Part shown: piece after piece, positions 1 through 12,600 of the stretch
Numbering within the stretch: position 1 is the first letter of the stretch
Layout: each line of letters opens with the position of its first letter
Assembly: GCA_015501605.1 (NCBI GenBank)
Contig: JADNRZ010000018.1
Span: forward strand, 744,001-808,000
Direction of reading: 5' to 3'
DNA: 64,000 nt
Source: Panaeolus papilionaceus
Lineage: Eukaryota > Basidiomycota > Agaricomycetes > Agaricales
Translations under genes and position numbers: made by a program
The notes under the pieces: generated by a model
The model's input: only the letters and a program-made list of their open reading frames with translations
What the model was told of the DNA's origin: nothing
Database searches by the model: none

Positions 1-3000
1 CTTCGTTATCTTCTACATCCTCTTCGCTATCCTCTTCGCTACCCTCCTCCACCACAACAGACACACCTATACGCACGTCTACGAATTGGAATATCGCCAA
101 CGGCGGACGCATCCATCACGCGCATAGTACGTTGCTGAAAGCCCAGACGGTGACAATGGCGGTGTATTCTTTTGGGCCTTCGACGGGGAGCAGTAGTGGC
201 GCCAGTGGGAGTGGTAGCGCCAGTGGGAGTGGGAGTGGGAGTGGAATCGGAATCGGAAGTACGAGTGGGAGAAGTAGAGGGCGGAGAATGCAGATCATCG
301 TTGACAGAGACGGGGATCACGAGATGCGTGATGGGAGGGACGAGAGAGAGGAAGATGAAGACGATGTGATGGATGGAAGTCTCAAGAGCATATACACGAG
401 CTCGCGAGATAGTTTGTCGCCTCGTCGGAAGAGCGGGAGCCGGAATCCGAAGGAAACGAGAAGTAGGAGTCGAGAACACACGACGACGACTTCGGCTTCA
501 GCATCAGCATCGACATACACGCACACGCATGATCTGACTCGACATCACCATATATCGCATCTCAGCCCGCCATTATTACACACACTTACACCAACCCCGC
601 TCTCCATGCCCTCACACCTCCAAATCCCACCCCCGACATACCCTGCTGCACATCACCTCATAAGCACATCATCACCCTCTGCGTCTTCGTCGTCGTCGTC
701 ACCGCCTACGACCTCCTTCTTTCCTCCTTTAGCATCTTCCACACAACCCACTACGAGCACGACGACGACGACAGGAACGACATCCACAGCCCTCATCCTC
801 CGCCCTACCCTCCGGCACTCGCGTCACGCCCGTCGCGATTTCGAATTGGACGGCGCGGTATCAGCACTAGCGAGTAGTCTGATGATGTCGGAATTGACGA
901 CGATGCCTAATGATATGGGTGTTATGGGCACGGGGGGCGATAGTGGTCCTAGTACGCCGGGGAGCGTGACGTTGAGCTTTGATGGTGTAGGAGCGGGGGC
1001 AGGGCCTGTGTCGCCGATGATGGGCCATGGACATGGGAGGACGAGGAGTGGGGAGTACGCCGTGCATTCGCAGCAGCAGCAGAACCAAAACCAGCAAAGG
1101 CTACAGCGCCCGAGAGGGTTATGGAGGGCGCGGAGTAGTGGTACACCGGGACCTGAGATTCAGCTGGGGATGAGCAGGAGAGGAGGGGGTGCGGGGAGTG
1201 GTGAGGAGGGAGGGTCAGGGGGGAGGACGGGGAAGAAGTGGAGTGAAGAGGAGGAGGGGAGGTTTTATGCGGACGATGATATTGATGGGGCGTGTGTGGG
1301 TGGTGCTGGGGAGAGAGAAAGAGGAGAATGGAGAGAGAGCAGGGAGGATGGGGACGGGGACGGGGAGAGTTGTGAGAGCTGCGATGAGTGCTGTGGGTGT
1401 AGCGAGAGTGAGGGGAGCGGGAGTGAGAGTGGGATGGATGTAGATGTAGATGTGGACGAGGGGGGTGTTGTCGGTGATGCAGAGGACGAGGTGGAGGACG
1501 AGAGAGCAGGAGAGAGGATGGTGCGATTGGGCGATGTAGGACGAAGTCTGACGAGCACGTCTGTATCGAGCGCAGCGTCGTCTTTGCATTCGCATTCTAC
1601 ATCTGCGTCAACGTCGACTTTCACATCGACATCTACTTCAGCGTCAACCTCGACATTGGCTTCAACATCGACGATGCACTCTACCTCGACGTGCAGCTCG
1701 ACATCTGTCGACACACCCGAGGGGTCGCCGACGCCGAGACTGGATAGAGTGAGGTTTCCTCAGTTTGGGAGTGTGGAGAGCGAGGATGTGGACGATACTC
1801 AAGAGTGGAAAGCGCAAGAAGGAAACACGAAAAGCGACGCTGCGTCTGATCGGGAGATCAAAGAGCTCCACGAAGTGCGTCATAGGGACTCGAACTCGGG
1901 GGTTAGAGTTGAGGGGGAGGGGATGCCGATGGGCGATCAGAAGAGGCAGAAGATTGCAGGGCGGGGAGGAGAGGCAGAGAAGGAGAGGGAGAAGGAGGGG
2001 TATATCGCGAGAGGAGTGTCGCCTTGTGAGTGCTTGTGATTTGGTTGGATTTTTACCCTTTCATCTTTCATTTTCCCTTCCTCATCGTAGGCATTGGCCG
2101 ATATTTTCTTACTCTTTTTTTCCTTTTTCCTTTTTCTTCTGCTTAACGGGTTAACGAACCGAATATTGAACGATTAGTTTTTTTTCTTGTTTTTGAAAAT
2201 CCAGTGATCATGGGCTGAAGTACTGATTGGATGCTTGTTTTACTTTTGCTTTTTTTATGTGGTGGGTCGCTTGGTCTCTCGTCGTATGGGTGTGGATTGG
2301 TTGTGGTTGTGGTATGAATTGGGATTGGTTGTGGTGTGGATTGGATTTGGTATTGGACGCGACTTTATGATTTGGTTCGGACGCGCCGTATTCAGCCGCC
2401 AATGACCATGGAAGTGGAAACACGAGTTCCCCTGGAAGCTCATCGGACGGGCAGACGCCAACACCTCAACCTGCGTCCTCAGCCTCCCCTCCCAACTCAA
2501 ACACGAACATGAACACATCCTCATCCACCAACGCTAACACCAACAACGGCACCAACACGAATGGAGGCATCACACTCGGTCTAGCTAATGCCAATAACAA
2601 GAAACGGCGCTCCGATCTCGCATTTGCATTTGAGAGTTATACACCTGTGAGGCCGCATATTGGGCCTAGTGGGATGCATCATGGAGGTGTGAGCTTGGGA
2701 ATTGTTGGGGGCGGTGGGCCGCTGTCTGCGGGTCTTGTGGGCTCGGGTGCGGGTCCTGTGAGTGCGGGTGCGGGTGCGACGACGACGGGGACGAGGAATG
2801 CGGGGTCGGTATCGCCGGTGTCGAAGCATGTTAGGCTGGCTGTTGGGCATAAGCACCATCATCACCACCATCACCATCATCATCAGCATAAGTCACAACA
2901 TGGAGATGAGGGGTGTAAGAGGCATCGGAGACATCGACATGGTGGTAGTGTGACGAGTTCGACAACGGGTACTACGGCAGGAGGGTTGACGGCGATGATG

Positions 3001-3660
3001 GGAACGTCGGTCGTGCCAGGAACGACCACAGGGACCGGAGGGTCATTAACGGGAGCTACATCATCCATATCATCATCGTCATCATCAAGTGCAAGCATTA
3101 GCAATACACCAGCAAGTCACGCCTCGCACACCAAAACGGGTTCAAGTGGTGTTACGCTTACTAGTACGCCTGCCACCACCACCACCACTCTTTCAGGTTT
3201 AAATTCAAGTTTAAGTTCGAGTGCGAATTTGAGTTTGAATTTGAATCCCTCTTCTTCTTCTGCTTCTTCCTCTACAAGTCATTGTCAGCTACTTCATCCA
3301 CATTGTCATCAGCCAGGACATCAGCATCAGCATCAGCATTCGCATCAGCATATTCAGAATTCCAATTCCAATTCTAATTGCGAGGCGACAACTCAGAATC
3401 AGCAGCATCAGCATCAGGTCTACAAAGCGGGCAAATCGCATTCGAGCACTTCTCATTCTTGTTGTGCGCCGCCAGTGACGCAACCAGTGGTGGTTAATAA
3501 TTTTAATTCGCCCTCGATAACTGGAAGCTTGTTGTTGGACGGTGGATTACCTGTGTTAAATACGAATTTAAAGGTGTGTTTTCAGCCTTTTTTCAGAAAT
3601 TCTTTTCTTTTCTTTTCGTTTCTTTTATTTTGGTTTTGTGGTTTTCGAGTTGCTTTGTGA
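1..3660 (+). CDS. Ser/Gly/His-rich low-complexity protein, 5' partial
   Basis: Reading frame 3 is open from the left edge (base 3) to a stop at 2037, so the start lies outside the window. A GTGAGT donor at 2026 and an acceptor ending at 2395 join this exon in phase to a second open exon, 2396-3573 (TCC Ser made from t+cc). The protein is almost wholly low complexity: Gly-Ser and acidic/arginine tracts, poly-Ser/Thr, a ten-His run near 2870 and Gln-His repeats near 3310-3420. One basic KKRR patch near 2600 could be a nuclear signal. No family was recognised. The frame reads into a T-rich stop at 3658, but AAG|GTGTGT at 3573/3574 is a good donor. It joins in phase 0 to 5518 of the next entry, so both could be one gene with a 1.94-kb intron. 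Strong coding compositional bias, no domain. Confidence 0.5.
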
Positions 3661-5484
3661 GCTTTGTGCTGCTCGATGCATGAAATTCGTGTTTTTGGCT
3701 TTACTTGAGGTTCTATTTCGATTGGTTACGGGGTTGTTTTCGATGCCTGGGTTTTTTCACTTAGTTGATGCGCGGCGCTTGAGTGCAGTTTATTTTATTC
3801 TTTTCTTTCTTTCTTTCTTTCTTTTCTATTTCTCCCTGGTTTTGTGCAACCTGGTTTCCCCCCTTTGTAATTGAGAGTATTGCTCTTGGTCATTGGGACG
3901 ATAATGAGGACATGGGTGGATTCAGGCTATCTAGAGGTGATTTTGCGGTGCAGTCTCGTGTTCTCAGCTTTCCTTCTTCCTCTCTCTCACTTTTCTTTCC
4001 GATTTTTTTCGCATTCACCCGAGCGAAGCATCGTGGCGAGGCGGCAGGCATGTTTGCAAGGAGGCGTTGGATGGAACAGATATGAGATGTGTGTGGAGGT
4101 GGAGGTGTGATAGGGGATTTGAATTGATCTTGTATCATGGCATAGATGGGAGATTGGATGACGGGTTGCTTTTGCCTCGCGTCTTCTCTTCTCTTCTTTC
4201 CTGACTTTCCTTAGTGGAGTTAAATTGTCTTGTCTATTGCCTTGCCTGGGTGCGGTTATTTTTGTTATCCGACCTTGCTTGCTGTTCAATATTCTGTTGT
4301 GTTCTGTTCTATCCTCTCTATTTCCTATCTTTGAATGAGGGTGGTGTTTTCACTTAGGGAAGCGAGACAGGGAGGATGTCTGTCTTCTCTTTCTTTCTTC
4401 CTTTATTTCATATATTCACTCATTCACTCATTCAATCACCTCATCTCCTTTCATCTCGGCTTTCGGATTTGCAATTGCGTCCTTGATCGAACCCCGTTGA
4501 ATGCGAATTTGGCTTTATACTTTCGTTTTTCGGTTCCCCCTTGCTCGTTTTTCGTTTTCGCTTCGTTTTGGTCCCTTTTGAATCGTTTCGCCCTTTTAAT
4601 GTGAGCGTCGAATTAAATTGGGTGATCATCGAGGATGATTGATGCCTTGATGGTGATGCCTGCGATGAGGCGTGTATGTGTGTGTCATGCGGGATGCACA
4701 GGGACGGAGAAGTGTGCCTTGGGGCCGGATTGAACCCTCACCTCGTGCATCCTCCTGAATTACCGTTTGGGTAGATGACACGCACGACACGGCGCGTTGG
4801 TGGTTATTTGCACAATGATATATCGCGCGCGCGCGATTGGATGGGATGGATGCTATTTTTTAATTTAAGAATCTCCCTTTGATACTGGGGTGGTGTTGAT
4901 TGTGATTTTTGATGTCACTTTTTTGATATCGTTTTTGGAGTTCTGTTCATCAGATTCTGATTGGGGCGGGAGGTGGTGATGATGATGATTCAGTCTATAG
5001 CTGAGGGGGTTACACAGTCAAGACTTTTGGTTTGACTGACTGATGCGTTTCATGATGTTCCCCCGTCAACTCCCAAGCGTTTTGCTCTCCCTCTCTCTTT
5101 TTCTCGATGATGATTGCATTTGAGAGTCAAGAGGCACATGTTGTCGAGTTGCGTGCATAATTGACGATGATATTTGCACCGTCGGTGATATTGTTTTTTA
5201 TATTTTGTTTCTTTCCCTTGGAACTTTTTTCCTTTTTTTGATGCGGATGATTTGTTGTGTTTTGATCCTGCGGAGCGTTTTGAAATCTTTCCGTCTCCGT
5301 CTCTGTGTTTGTTGCCTTTTTCCTACCATCCACCACTATCTGCCTTTTCGTTTTCAGACTTTTTCGAGCATTTCTTGCGATTTTCTTTTTCTTTTAATTC
5401 TTAAGCGTCGTTGGGTTTAGTACCTGACATTTTAACTTTGCCTTTTTACCTCCTTGGATTTCCATTATCGGCATATTTACCCGC
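3661..5484. other. 1.8-kb pyrimidine-rich stretch, long intron or promoter
   Basis: No credible exon was seen here. The top strand is rich in T and CT runs (3600-3800, 4190-4400, 5200-5400), as in promoters or introns of this phylum. A short alternating GC run lies near 4825-4835. It is either the promoter and 5' leader of the Ett1-like gene or a long intron joining it to the upstream low-complexity frame. Confidence 0.4.
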
Positions 5485-8400
5485 ATGACGCTGATTTATC
5501 CTTTTCGTTCCCACCAGCCGCACCACCAACATCACCATAACCACAACTCATCCTTCAACGGTATTGAAGCACCTCAACAGATCACCCCTTCAATCTCGTC
5601 TTTGTCCATTTCCACCGCCGATTCATCATTCACATCCACCAGCACCGTTTCCCCTACTCCTACGCAATCCTCTCTTGTAGGATCCAGTGCATCACATCCC
5701 AGCAGGAAAAAATCTAATTGGACTACGAGAGCAAAACTTATGGATACATCATCAACGGCTGGACCAGGTAGATTGGAAACGGCGCTTAATCGATTGGAGA
5801 GGGGCGGGACAACATCGCGCGGTGCGGGAGCGGATACGATCGAGGGTAATAGTACCACAAGAGGAACGGGTGGTAGCGGTCGACGAAGACCCGCGAGGAC
5901 AGATTCAAGCACGCGGATCAGTACGAGCACCATGGCTCGTCGGGATAGCAGCGGCTCCAATGTTGCTGTGGATGATGATGCAGCTGGTGTATCGGGCGAC
6001 GCCACTGGCGTTTCGCCTTCATCTTCTCCATCCTCTTCTTCTGGCGCTATGCGTCCGGGTGAAGAACGGGAGGGCCGGTTGTCACCTACGCTGGGGGCGA
6101 GGAGTAGGATGTATTCGTATTCGAGTGAGATTATGGGCGATGGCGGGCCTGGAGTGTCGCTTGGGCTTGGGTTTGCGACGGGGGGAGTGCTGAGGCGTGC
6201 TGGGGGGAGTGTGAGGCTGCCTGGTGCCCCTGCTTCCGCTTCTCCGACTTCGTTGTCTGGATTGGGTTTGATGGGACTTGAGAGTGGTTTAGATGGATTT
6301 ATGTCCAACCCGGCTTCGACTTCTACGTCCCCTCCAACCTCTCGGGGTTCATCTTCGACATCCACTGTTACGCTGCAGCATCCTGAAAGGATGTCCCCTT
6401 CATCGTCTTCCATGTCTATGAATGTTGATATGGGGGGTGGACATGTTCAGCCTGTATCGCTCGCAGCGGCGGCGTCGGCGTCAGCTCAGCTTACTTGGGA
6501 TATGGAAGACTGGGACGATCTGAAAGAGCTGTTCAACAAGACGACAGAGCTGTATGATGCTCAGCCGCCGAGCGAGACGATGCCGCTGTTGAGGGCTGTC
6601 ATTCACGAGTGCCATCGCTTTATGCTGTGTTATGAGGACCCATCTACGCTGTTTGTAGGGTCGGGAAGTGAGAAAGGAAGTCCGAGTGAGGAGCTCCCGC
6701 CGAGTGCGGGATTGGGTGGTGCTGTGGGGATGGGCATGGGCATGGGCATGGGCGGTATGGGTGTTAAGGGGAAAGGGAGAGAGAGGAAGGAGTCTAGGGG
6801 GACCAGTCCTGGATCGGTACGGTTGCCGGCTGCACCTGCTCAGAATGGGCAGCCTGGGTGGGGTGGTAGGGAACGAGATTCACCGCTTGCGTCGCTAGAG
6901 GAGGAGATGATGCTGAGACCAATGCCTGCTTCCGGGGATCGTGAGCGTGATGCGAGGGAGAAGGAGCGCGAAAGGGACAAGTCACCGGGTCAATGGTGTG
7001 TTTTCATCTTTCATCATGTGCTGCAACCAATCTCATAACGTCACTTTCTACGCTTTAGTAAATGCACGGACCTGCCTACGGCGTTCCACACACTGCTTGG
7101 AACGACCTTGTTCTACTTTGGCAATCTTATCGCCCAGGATCCAGAGCTTGCGTTGCCTGGAGAACCAAAAACCGCTATCCCATACTTCCTCGCTGCTCTC
7201 GACGTCTTTGAGACGGGTGAGAACCTGCCCATTAAAACGAGTGGTCGCGGATGCAAAGGTGTCCCAGAAGATTGGCGTATGGCAGTCGTGTGGGGCCGCG
7301 TGTTGGTCTGTATCGCAGAAGAGGTTCTATCGAGACAACGTGCAGCAAGTGGTTCGATCGGCTCCCCTCCAATCTCACCGGTTCCAGGACCATTTGCTTC
7401 GTCCATGTTAAATCCGCAACCGAGCCCATATCCATACCCATACCCATATTCACAGCTCTATGCCTCTATACCTGCAACATCAACGTTCAATTCTGTGCCA
7501 ACTCTGCCCGCTCAAACAGTGACATACGGTACCCCTGTTGCCTCAACAGCGTTCAATGCACAGGATCTCTTCAGGACGTTTGGTCTTCCCGACCCTTCTG
7601 CAGCTGGTGACATGTCACAAAATCTTGAGGACGATCCTGTTTGGCCGCCTCACTCGCCTTTTGCGTTGATTGCGTCCCGCAGGCCGCCTGTAACGCGTCG
7701 GATGACGTTGTCTGAGACGACGCCTTCTGAACTGCTCGTCCTTGCCCAGGATCAATTTTCGAGGGGTATTTTCCATATGCCTCATCCTGCTACTGCTGCA
7801 GGCGTTGGACTGCTACATGGCTCTGGAAACATGGGCGGAGTAGGCGTCTCAGTGACGCCACTCCCACCAATGGGACCCGCAAGCAGGGAGAGCAGACATA
7901 GCCCACACACTGAATCTCATCAACACCCTCGTCGTCATTCTCCGAGTGGAGAAGCTACTGGCAGTCAACCTTCTAGTGGACTTTCCGTTTCTACAGCGGG
8001 CAGTGCGCCCTTTTCGCGCGCAAAGGAACTATACACGATTGCTGCTGAGGTGCTGCTTCTGGCTGAAGCTTTACCTGCGGCGCGCGAAAGGGCCAACTGG
8101 GCTAAATGGGCGGACAGTGTGTTCGCCCAGATGAGAATGGAGGCTGATGTGCACGCTTGGAGAGGACTCGTCATGCGCGCCAGGGGACGGTGTGCATTAC
8201 TCGTTGGCGAGGCAGCGGCTGAGGATATTGAGGCCGCTCTCGAGGCCATCGAGGAGAGTCCTTCCGGTGAAGGCGGCGATCATTCTGAGAATGAACAAGT
8301 TCTCAGTGTGTTGAGAACCGAGGACGCGCAAGACGCTAGGGAGAACTTGCAAGCTGCGATTAGCTTCTTGGAGAAGGCAAGAGAGGAGGAGAACATGGAA

Positions 8401-8643
8401 CCCGCTAGTTCGTCTGGCCAGACTGAGGAGGAGAAGGCAGAGGGTGCCGATGACCTCAAAAGACTGCTTGCAGAGGCGCTTCTTACTCTCGCCAATGTTA
8501 CAGAGTCGAGGAGGGAGAGAGAGCGGCTTTACAAGCGCGCAAAGGAGGAGGGAGGTGATGTTGTTGATATCGAACTTGATGGGAGTGATGACATGGACAC
8601 CAGAGACGATGGCGAGGGTGAATATGGGATGGATTTGTCCTAA
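5485..8643 (+). CDS. Ett1/Nro1-like protein (enhancer of translation termination family)
   Basis: Two exons, 5485-6995 and 7059-8643, joined in phase (TG+T, Cys) across a 63-nt intron. The first ATG at 5485 gives 1032 aa; ATG 5739 is a possible later start, and fusion to the upstream frame through an acceptor ending at 5517 is also possible. The first half is low-complexity Ser/Gly-rich. A helical core follows: WDDLKELFNKTTELYD near 6510, then LLRAVIHECHRFM, then LLGTTLFYFGNLI and a segment ending EDWRMAVVWGRVLVCIAEE, and a C-terminal FLEKAREEE ... AEALLTLANV ... ERERLYKRAKEEG. This order matches Nro1/Ett1, a TPR-like protein affecting stop-codon readthrough in yeast and Ofd1/sterol regulation in fission yeast. 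The protein is far longer than the roughly 400-aa yeast form, and the C-terminus is acidic. Assignment is by remembered motifs only. Confidence 0.55.
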
Positions 8644-9675
8644 ATCTCCTCTCTACTCTCGTGTTTGGTTATCATGTTCAGGTGACAGCATCGGTCCTCA
8701 ATCCTCCAGTTGGCTCCACAACTCAAAAACCCAGAAAACATTGACCCACTATTTGCGATTTGCTATTATCCATGCCTTCGCCCCTCCTACCCTGGACCCA
8801 TCATTCAAAAAAAACATCCAACATCTTCGAGACCTTACCACCACTATCACCACCACCCCAAAAAACACCGTTATCATATGGACATATGCTAGATCTTTAT
8901 TTTGAGCCCTTGATTTCATTTTCGTCTTTCATCTTTCATCTAATTATTTCTGGCTGCCACTAAATCAGGACTTACATCCCCGAAGGGAATTGCTGATTTC
9001 CAACCCCACGCGTTTTTACCCATTACACCCAACGTCGCTCACGCATTCGTCTCGTTTAACAGATACTGTCCATCATATTAGGATCACATATATTCCCATC
9101 ATTTCCTACCCATCTTATATCTCTTACAACATGGTACTTCTCTTTACAATGAGATCAGAACAATCTTTGTACTTCCTAGACATTGTTTCTCGCATTTTGT
9201 ACCCCTGTAATTTTAGACAATCTATGCAGCATGACCAAGTGACGCGAAGACAAACTGAGTGATTTATGCTTTATAATAATAAATTATATCCCAAGTCCAA
9301 TTATCTAGCGTATTGATGAATTGTAGCAGACTGCTGCTACGTTTAACGCGCACTAAACTTCGCTTGCAAGATTTTGGCGCCCATGCCGAAGATCTCCATG
9401 AGTCCAATGCGGAATTGCAACAAAATCCATCAAAGGGCAACCAGAAGCATATATCAAACGATTTTCAAAGCGTATTACACAAAAATAAATATCCACTAAG
9501 GCAGCCATGACAGTTGCCGATCCTATGCATTTCAAAAAACACAGATCCTTCCGCCCATGTCTAGAATGGGTATGCCACCACGCTCAATAGGGTTGAAGGA
9601 CAACGTGGTAAAGCAAGTTACCCAGAGCAGTCAAACGCTGATTGGGTGCTGCGAACAAGCACGGGTATGAAAAGT
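8644..9675. other. Convergent intergenic region
   Basis: The 3' ends of the Ett1-like gene and the dipeptidyl peptidase face each other here. Several A-rich runs and AATAAA-like words (for example near 9275-9290) could serve polyadenylation. No coding sequence was recognised. Confidence 0.4.
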
Positions 9676-12600
9676 CTAGTAGCGTTTCCTCGCTCCTTTA
9701 CCCCACTTCTCAGTCAAGAATCCAGTCAGGAATTCGTATATCTCTCTTTGCCCACCCCTTCGGTTGATGCTGTGATCACTGCAGGAATGTCAGCAATCGA
9801 TATAGACACGATAACATCTGAATAGAAAAAAAAAAACAGCAAGTTCCCAAAGTCCGCAGTGGTCTCCCCTTCTTGAGACGACCATTGGCAGAGCGAGCCA
9901 ATGAAAGTGGAATCCAACCACGATCCAATGGTAATCTAATTCTAGGCCCTTACACCGCCCCTGGCAACGCAAATGTATTGTGAGCCAATCGGAACGTCAT
10001 GATCCCGCACATAGGGCCAGCCAATAATATCAACGGTCTCGACCAGTCTACGCCACTCCCTGGCGATGTGGATGAGAGCTTGAACAAGAAACAAACCAGC
10101 AAGCTTTGAACCATTTCTCATCGATTCAAACCAGCTCCTTGAATCAAGACCCCAGAAACCCAGGCTGGTTGCCAAAATGGTTGGCCAAATGCCAAAAAAG
10201 AAAGAAAAGATGATATGGTAAGATAGAAAGAATGGAAACTTGCCTGTCTGTAAACATTCTGAATCTGAATCCTCTCACTCCTGCGGCAGTGAGCATGTCT
10301 AGCAGATGAGCCGAGTTGGAGTAGTGGACATTGTCATCCCCACTACCATGGGCAAAGAGGAAGTCGGCGTGTCTGAAGCCTGTAACATTGGTAATGGATG
10401 CGTTAATGTAGCCACCTGGGTTGAGGTCAGGAAGGTTCATGTAACGCTCGGTATAGATGGAGTCTACAAAAAATTCTTGAGTAAATGGAACACATAATGC
10501 AACCAGAAATTCATACCATATAACCGCCAGCTTGTTACAGGCTGTGTAAAAAAGAGACAAAGGTCAGCTTTTTTGGTTTACTCCAGATTTTAAAAATGAA
10601 CATGAAAAAATTGTTTTCAAACATGCCGATGCCAACGGTTAACATAACCATAAAAAAAGTAATGGAAGGACTCAATGAGAGCCAGCTATGCCGTATGACA
10701 AGGGGGTACCATGGTATCTAGACCAGATCTCCAGAAGTTGAGGTTAAAGCAATCAGTGGCTCAATTAAGTTCCCGGACCGAAGTTGGGCATAACCGTCAA
10801 CAACCACGACTGTGATTGGCCAAGCAGTTGTAATAGCGCCAATAGTAGGTGATTGGTTGTGGAACACAGACCACAAAGGGTCTGATATGCTCTAACACAA
10901 GCAGTGCAAGCAACAAAGGCGTCTTCGACATGTGCGGACATCATTGAGATCCCAATAGACCGTTGAACGAGGATTCCTAGGTCTATGAGATGCCCATCGC
11001 ACACCCATGGACCAAGCGGCCATCTATAACCAGTGACATGGGTTCATGTATCACCGCAGGTCTCGACTTTGAATCTAGAACAACGCCGCAGTGAAGCAGA
11101 AAAATTGCGACGATGCGTCTCATATAGAAGCACGCCGCCACGAGGATAGAGCGGCCGGCGGTTGTGCGTGGTAGCCAGCTCAACGGGCAAGTGATATGCC
11201 GGATTGCCCACGGAGAATATGTCGCAAAAAAAACCGAATGAAAAACTCACCGCCACGGACATGGCCAACGAATGTACGCCAGCATCGGCCTCGACAACTT
11301 TAGCACTCATAAAGCCACCATACGACTGCTCAGGGGTATGATCAGCTCTCTATTCAAATCTCACTGCAACAATAATACGAGAAATCAAACTCACCCATCC
11401 CCATATACCGATACGCTTGGGGTCAACATATGCCTTCTTGGCCCAGACCCTGAAGGACGAGTATAATTAGCATTGAAAGTTAGAAAAAGGACGTCATCTT
11501 TGAGGAAGAATTGGACGATAGGTCATTTTAGAGAAACAGAGCTCTAGACCAGACTCGATGCTTCACAATCACGATATTATGACACGGCCAATGCTATTGT
11601 CGTTTTCCTCTGATAGAATCATGACACAATTCCGGCAACACCGTTAACATGCGCAGAGGCTAGACAATCATGGACTCGCGGAACAAGTCATCTGAACAAG
11701 CCATGCCAGATGCGCACCTCAAACACCGTCTTCAACATGGCTACCTCGGATGATCTTGTGCCCGACAGGTAAAAAGATCCAGAGGCAAGGCACAAAGATT
11801 TCAAACATAAAATTAAACACTCACTTTGCAGCTTCAACCTGATCCTTTGTCTCAAAGAATCCTAGGTTGCCTTTGACAGGATTGCGCAACTTGCGCCCTT
11901 TGTAACCAGTCCCACGGCCGTCGACTGTCACAACGATGTAGTTCATACCACAAACTACGAAATCGTGCCAGTCGCGACCGAACCGAGTGTCAACGAGCTG
12001 AGAACCAGGACCACCATAACTACGTCAAATTGTGAGGATGGCACAACTGGGTACAACCACAAAAACTCACACTCTGAAGAGTACAGGGTACTTGGTTCGT
12101 CCTGAGTCGTCCATCTTCGGTGGCCGCATCTCCTTGACGTTTAGCTCTAAAGCGGCCAGTTAGATACGAAAGCTGACGGTTAAGTAACAGACATACCGTA
12201 GCCCTCGTGGGTGATTGTTGAATATGTCACAACGGGGCTTTCAAATTCTCGAGTAACATTTTTGAGGTGCTCGTTGGTCTCAAGGTCGGTTTGAAGGCCT
12301 GAAGGGCATATTGAGCTTTACATATGAGTCGATAAAGAGCAACGCTACCGTCTGGTTTTCCTCCCTCAACGACGCGCGTCCATGGGATACCTGGACCATG
12401 ATAACTGAGCACATAAAATCCTGCTTCAGGGGAGAACTTCGTTGTGTAGTAGCCGGGGTGTTCCTTGTCCGTTATTTGAGTTGGCTCCTTGAACTTGGGG
12501 TTTGTCTGAGTAGCAAGTAGGTCGAGATCAGGCAGAGGCACAGAGTAAACATGTCTCTGGATAGAAGGGTTCGCCGCGACAAAGTATCTGAGAGAAAAAT

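Noticed and set aside
4825..4835. Alternating CG run as a Z-DNA or CpG element
   Set aside because: Only about ten bases; no support for function.
5574..6413. Long minus-strand frame of 279 codons within the Ett1-like gene
   Set aside because: Antisense shadow of a GC-rich low-complexity coding exon.
10765..11310. Minus frames inside the 709-nt dipeptidyl peptidase intron
   Set aside because: They do not carry family residues; the conserved protein joins cleanly without them.
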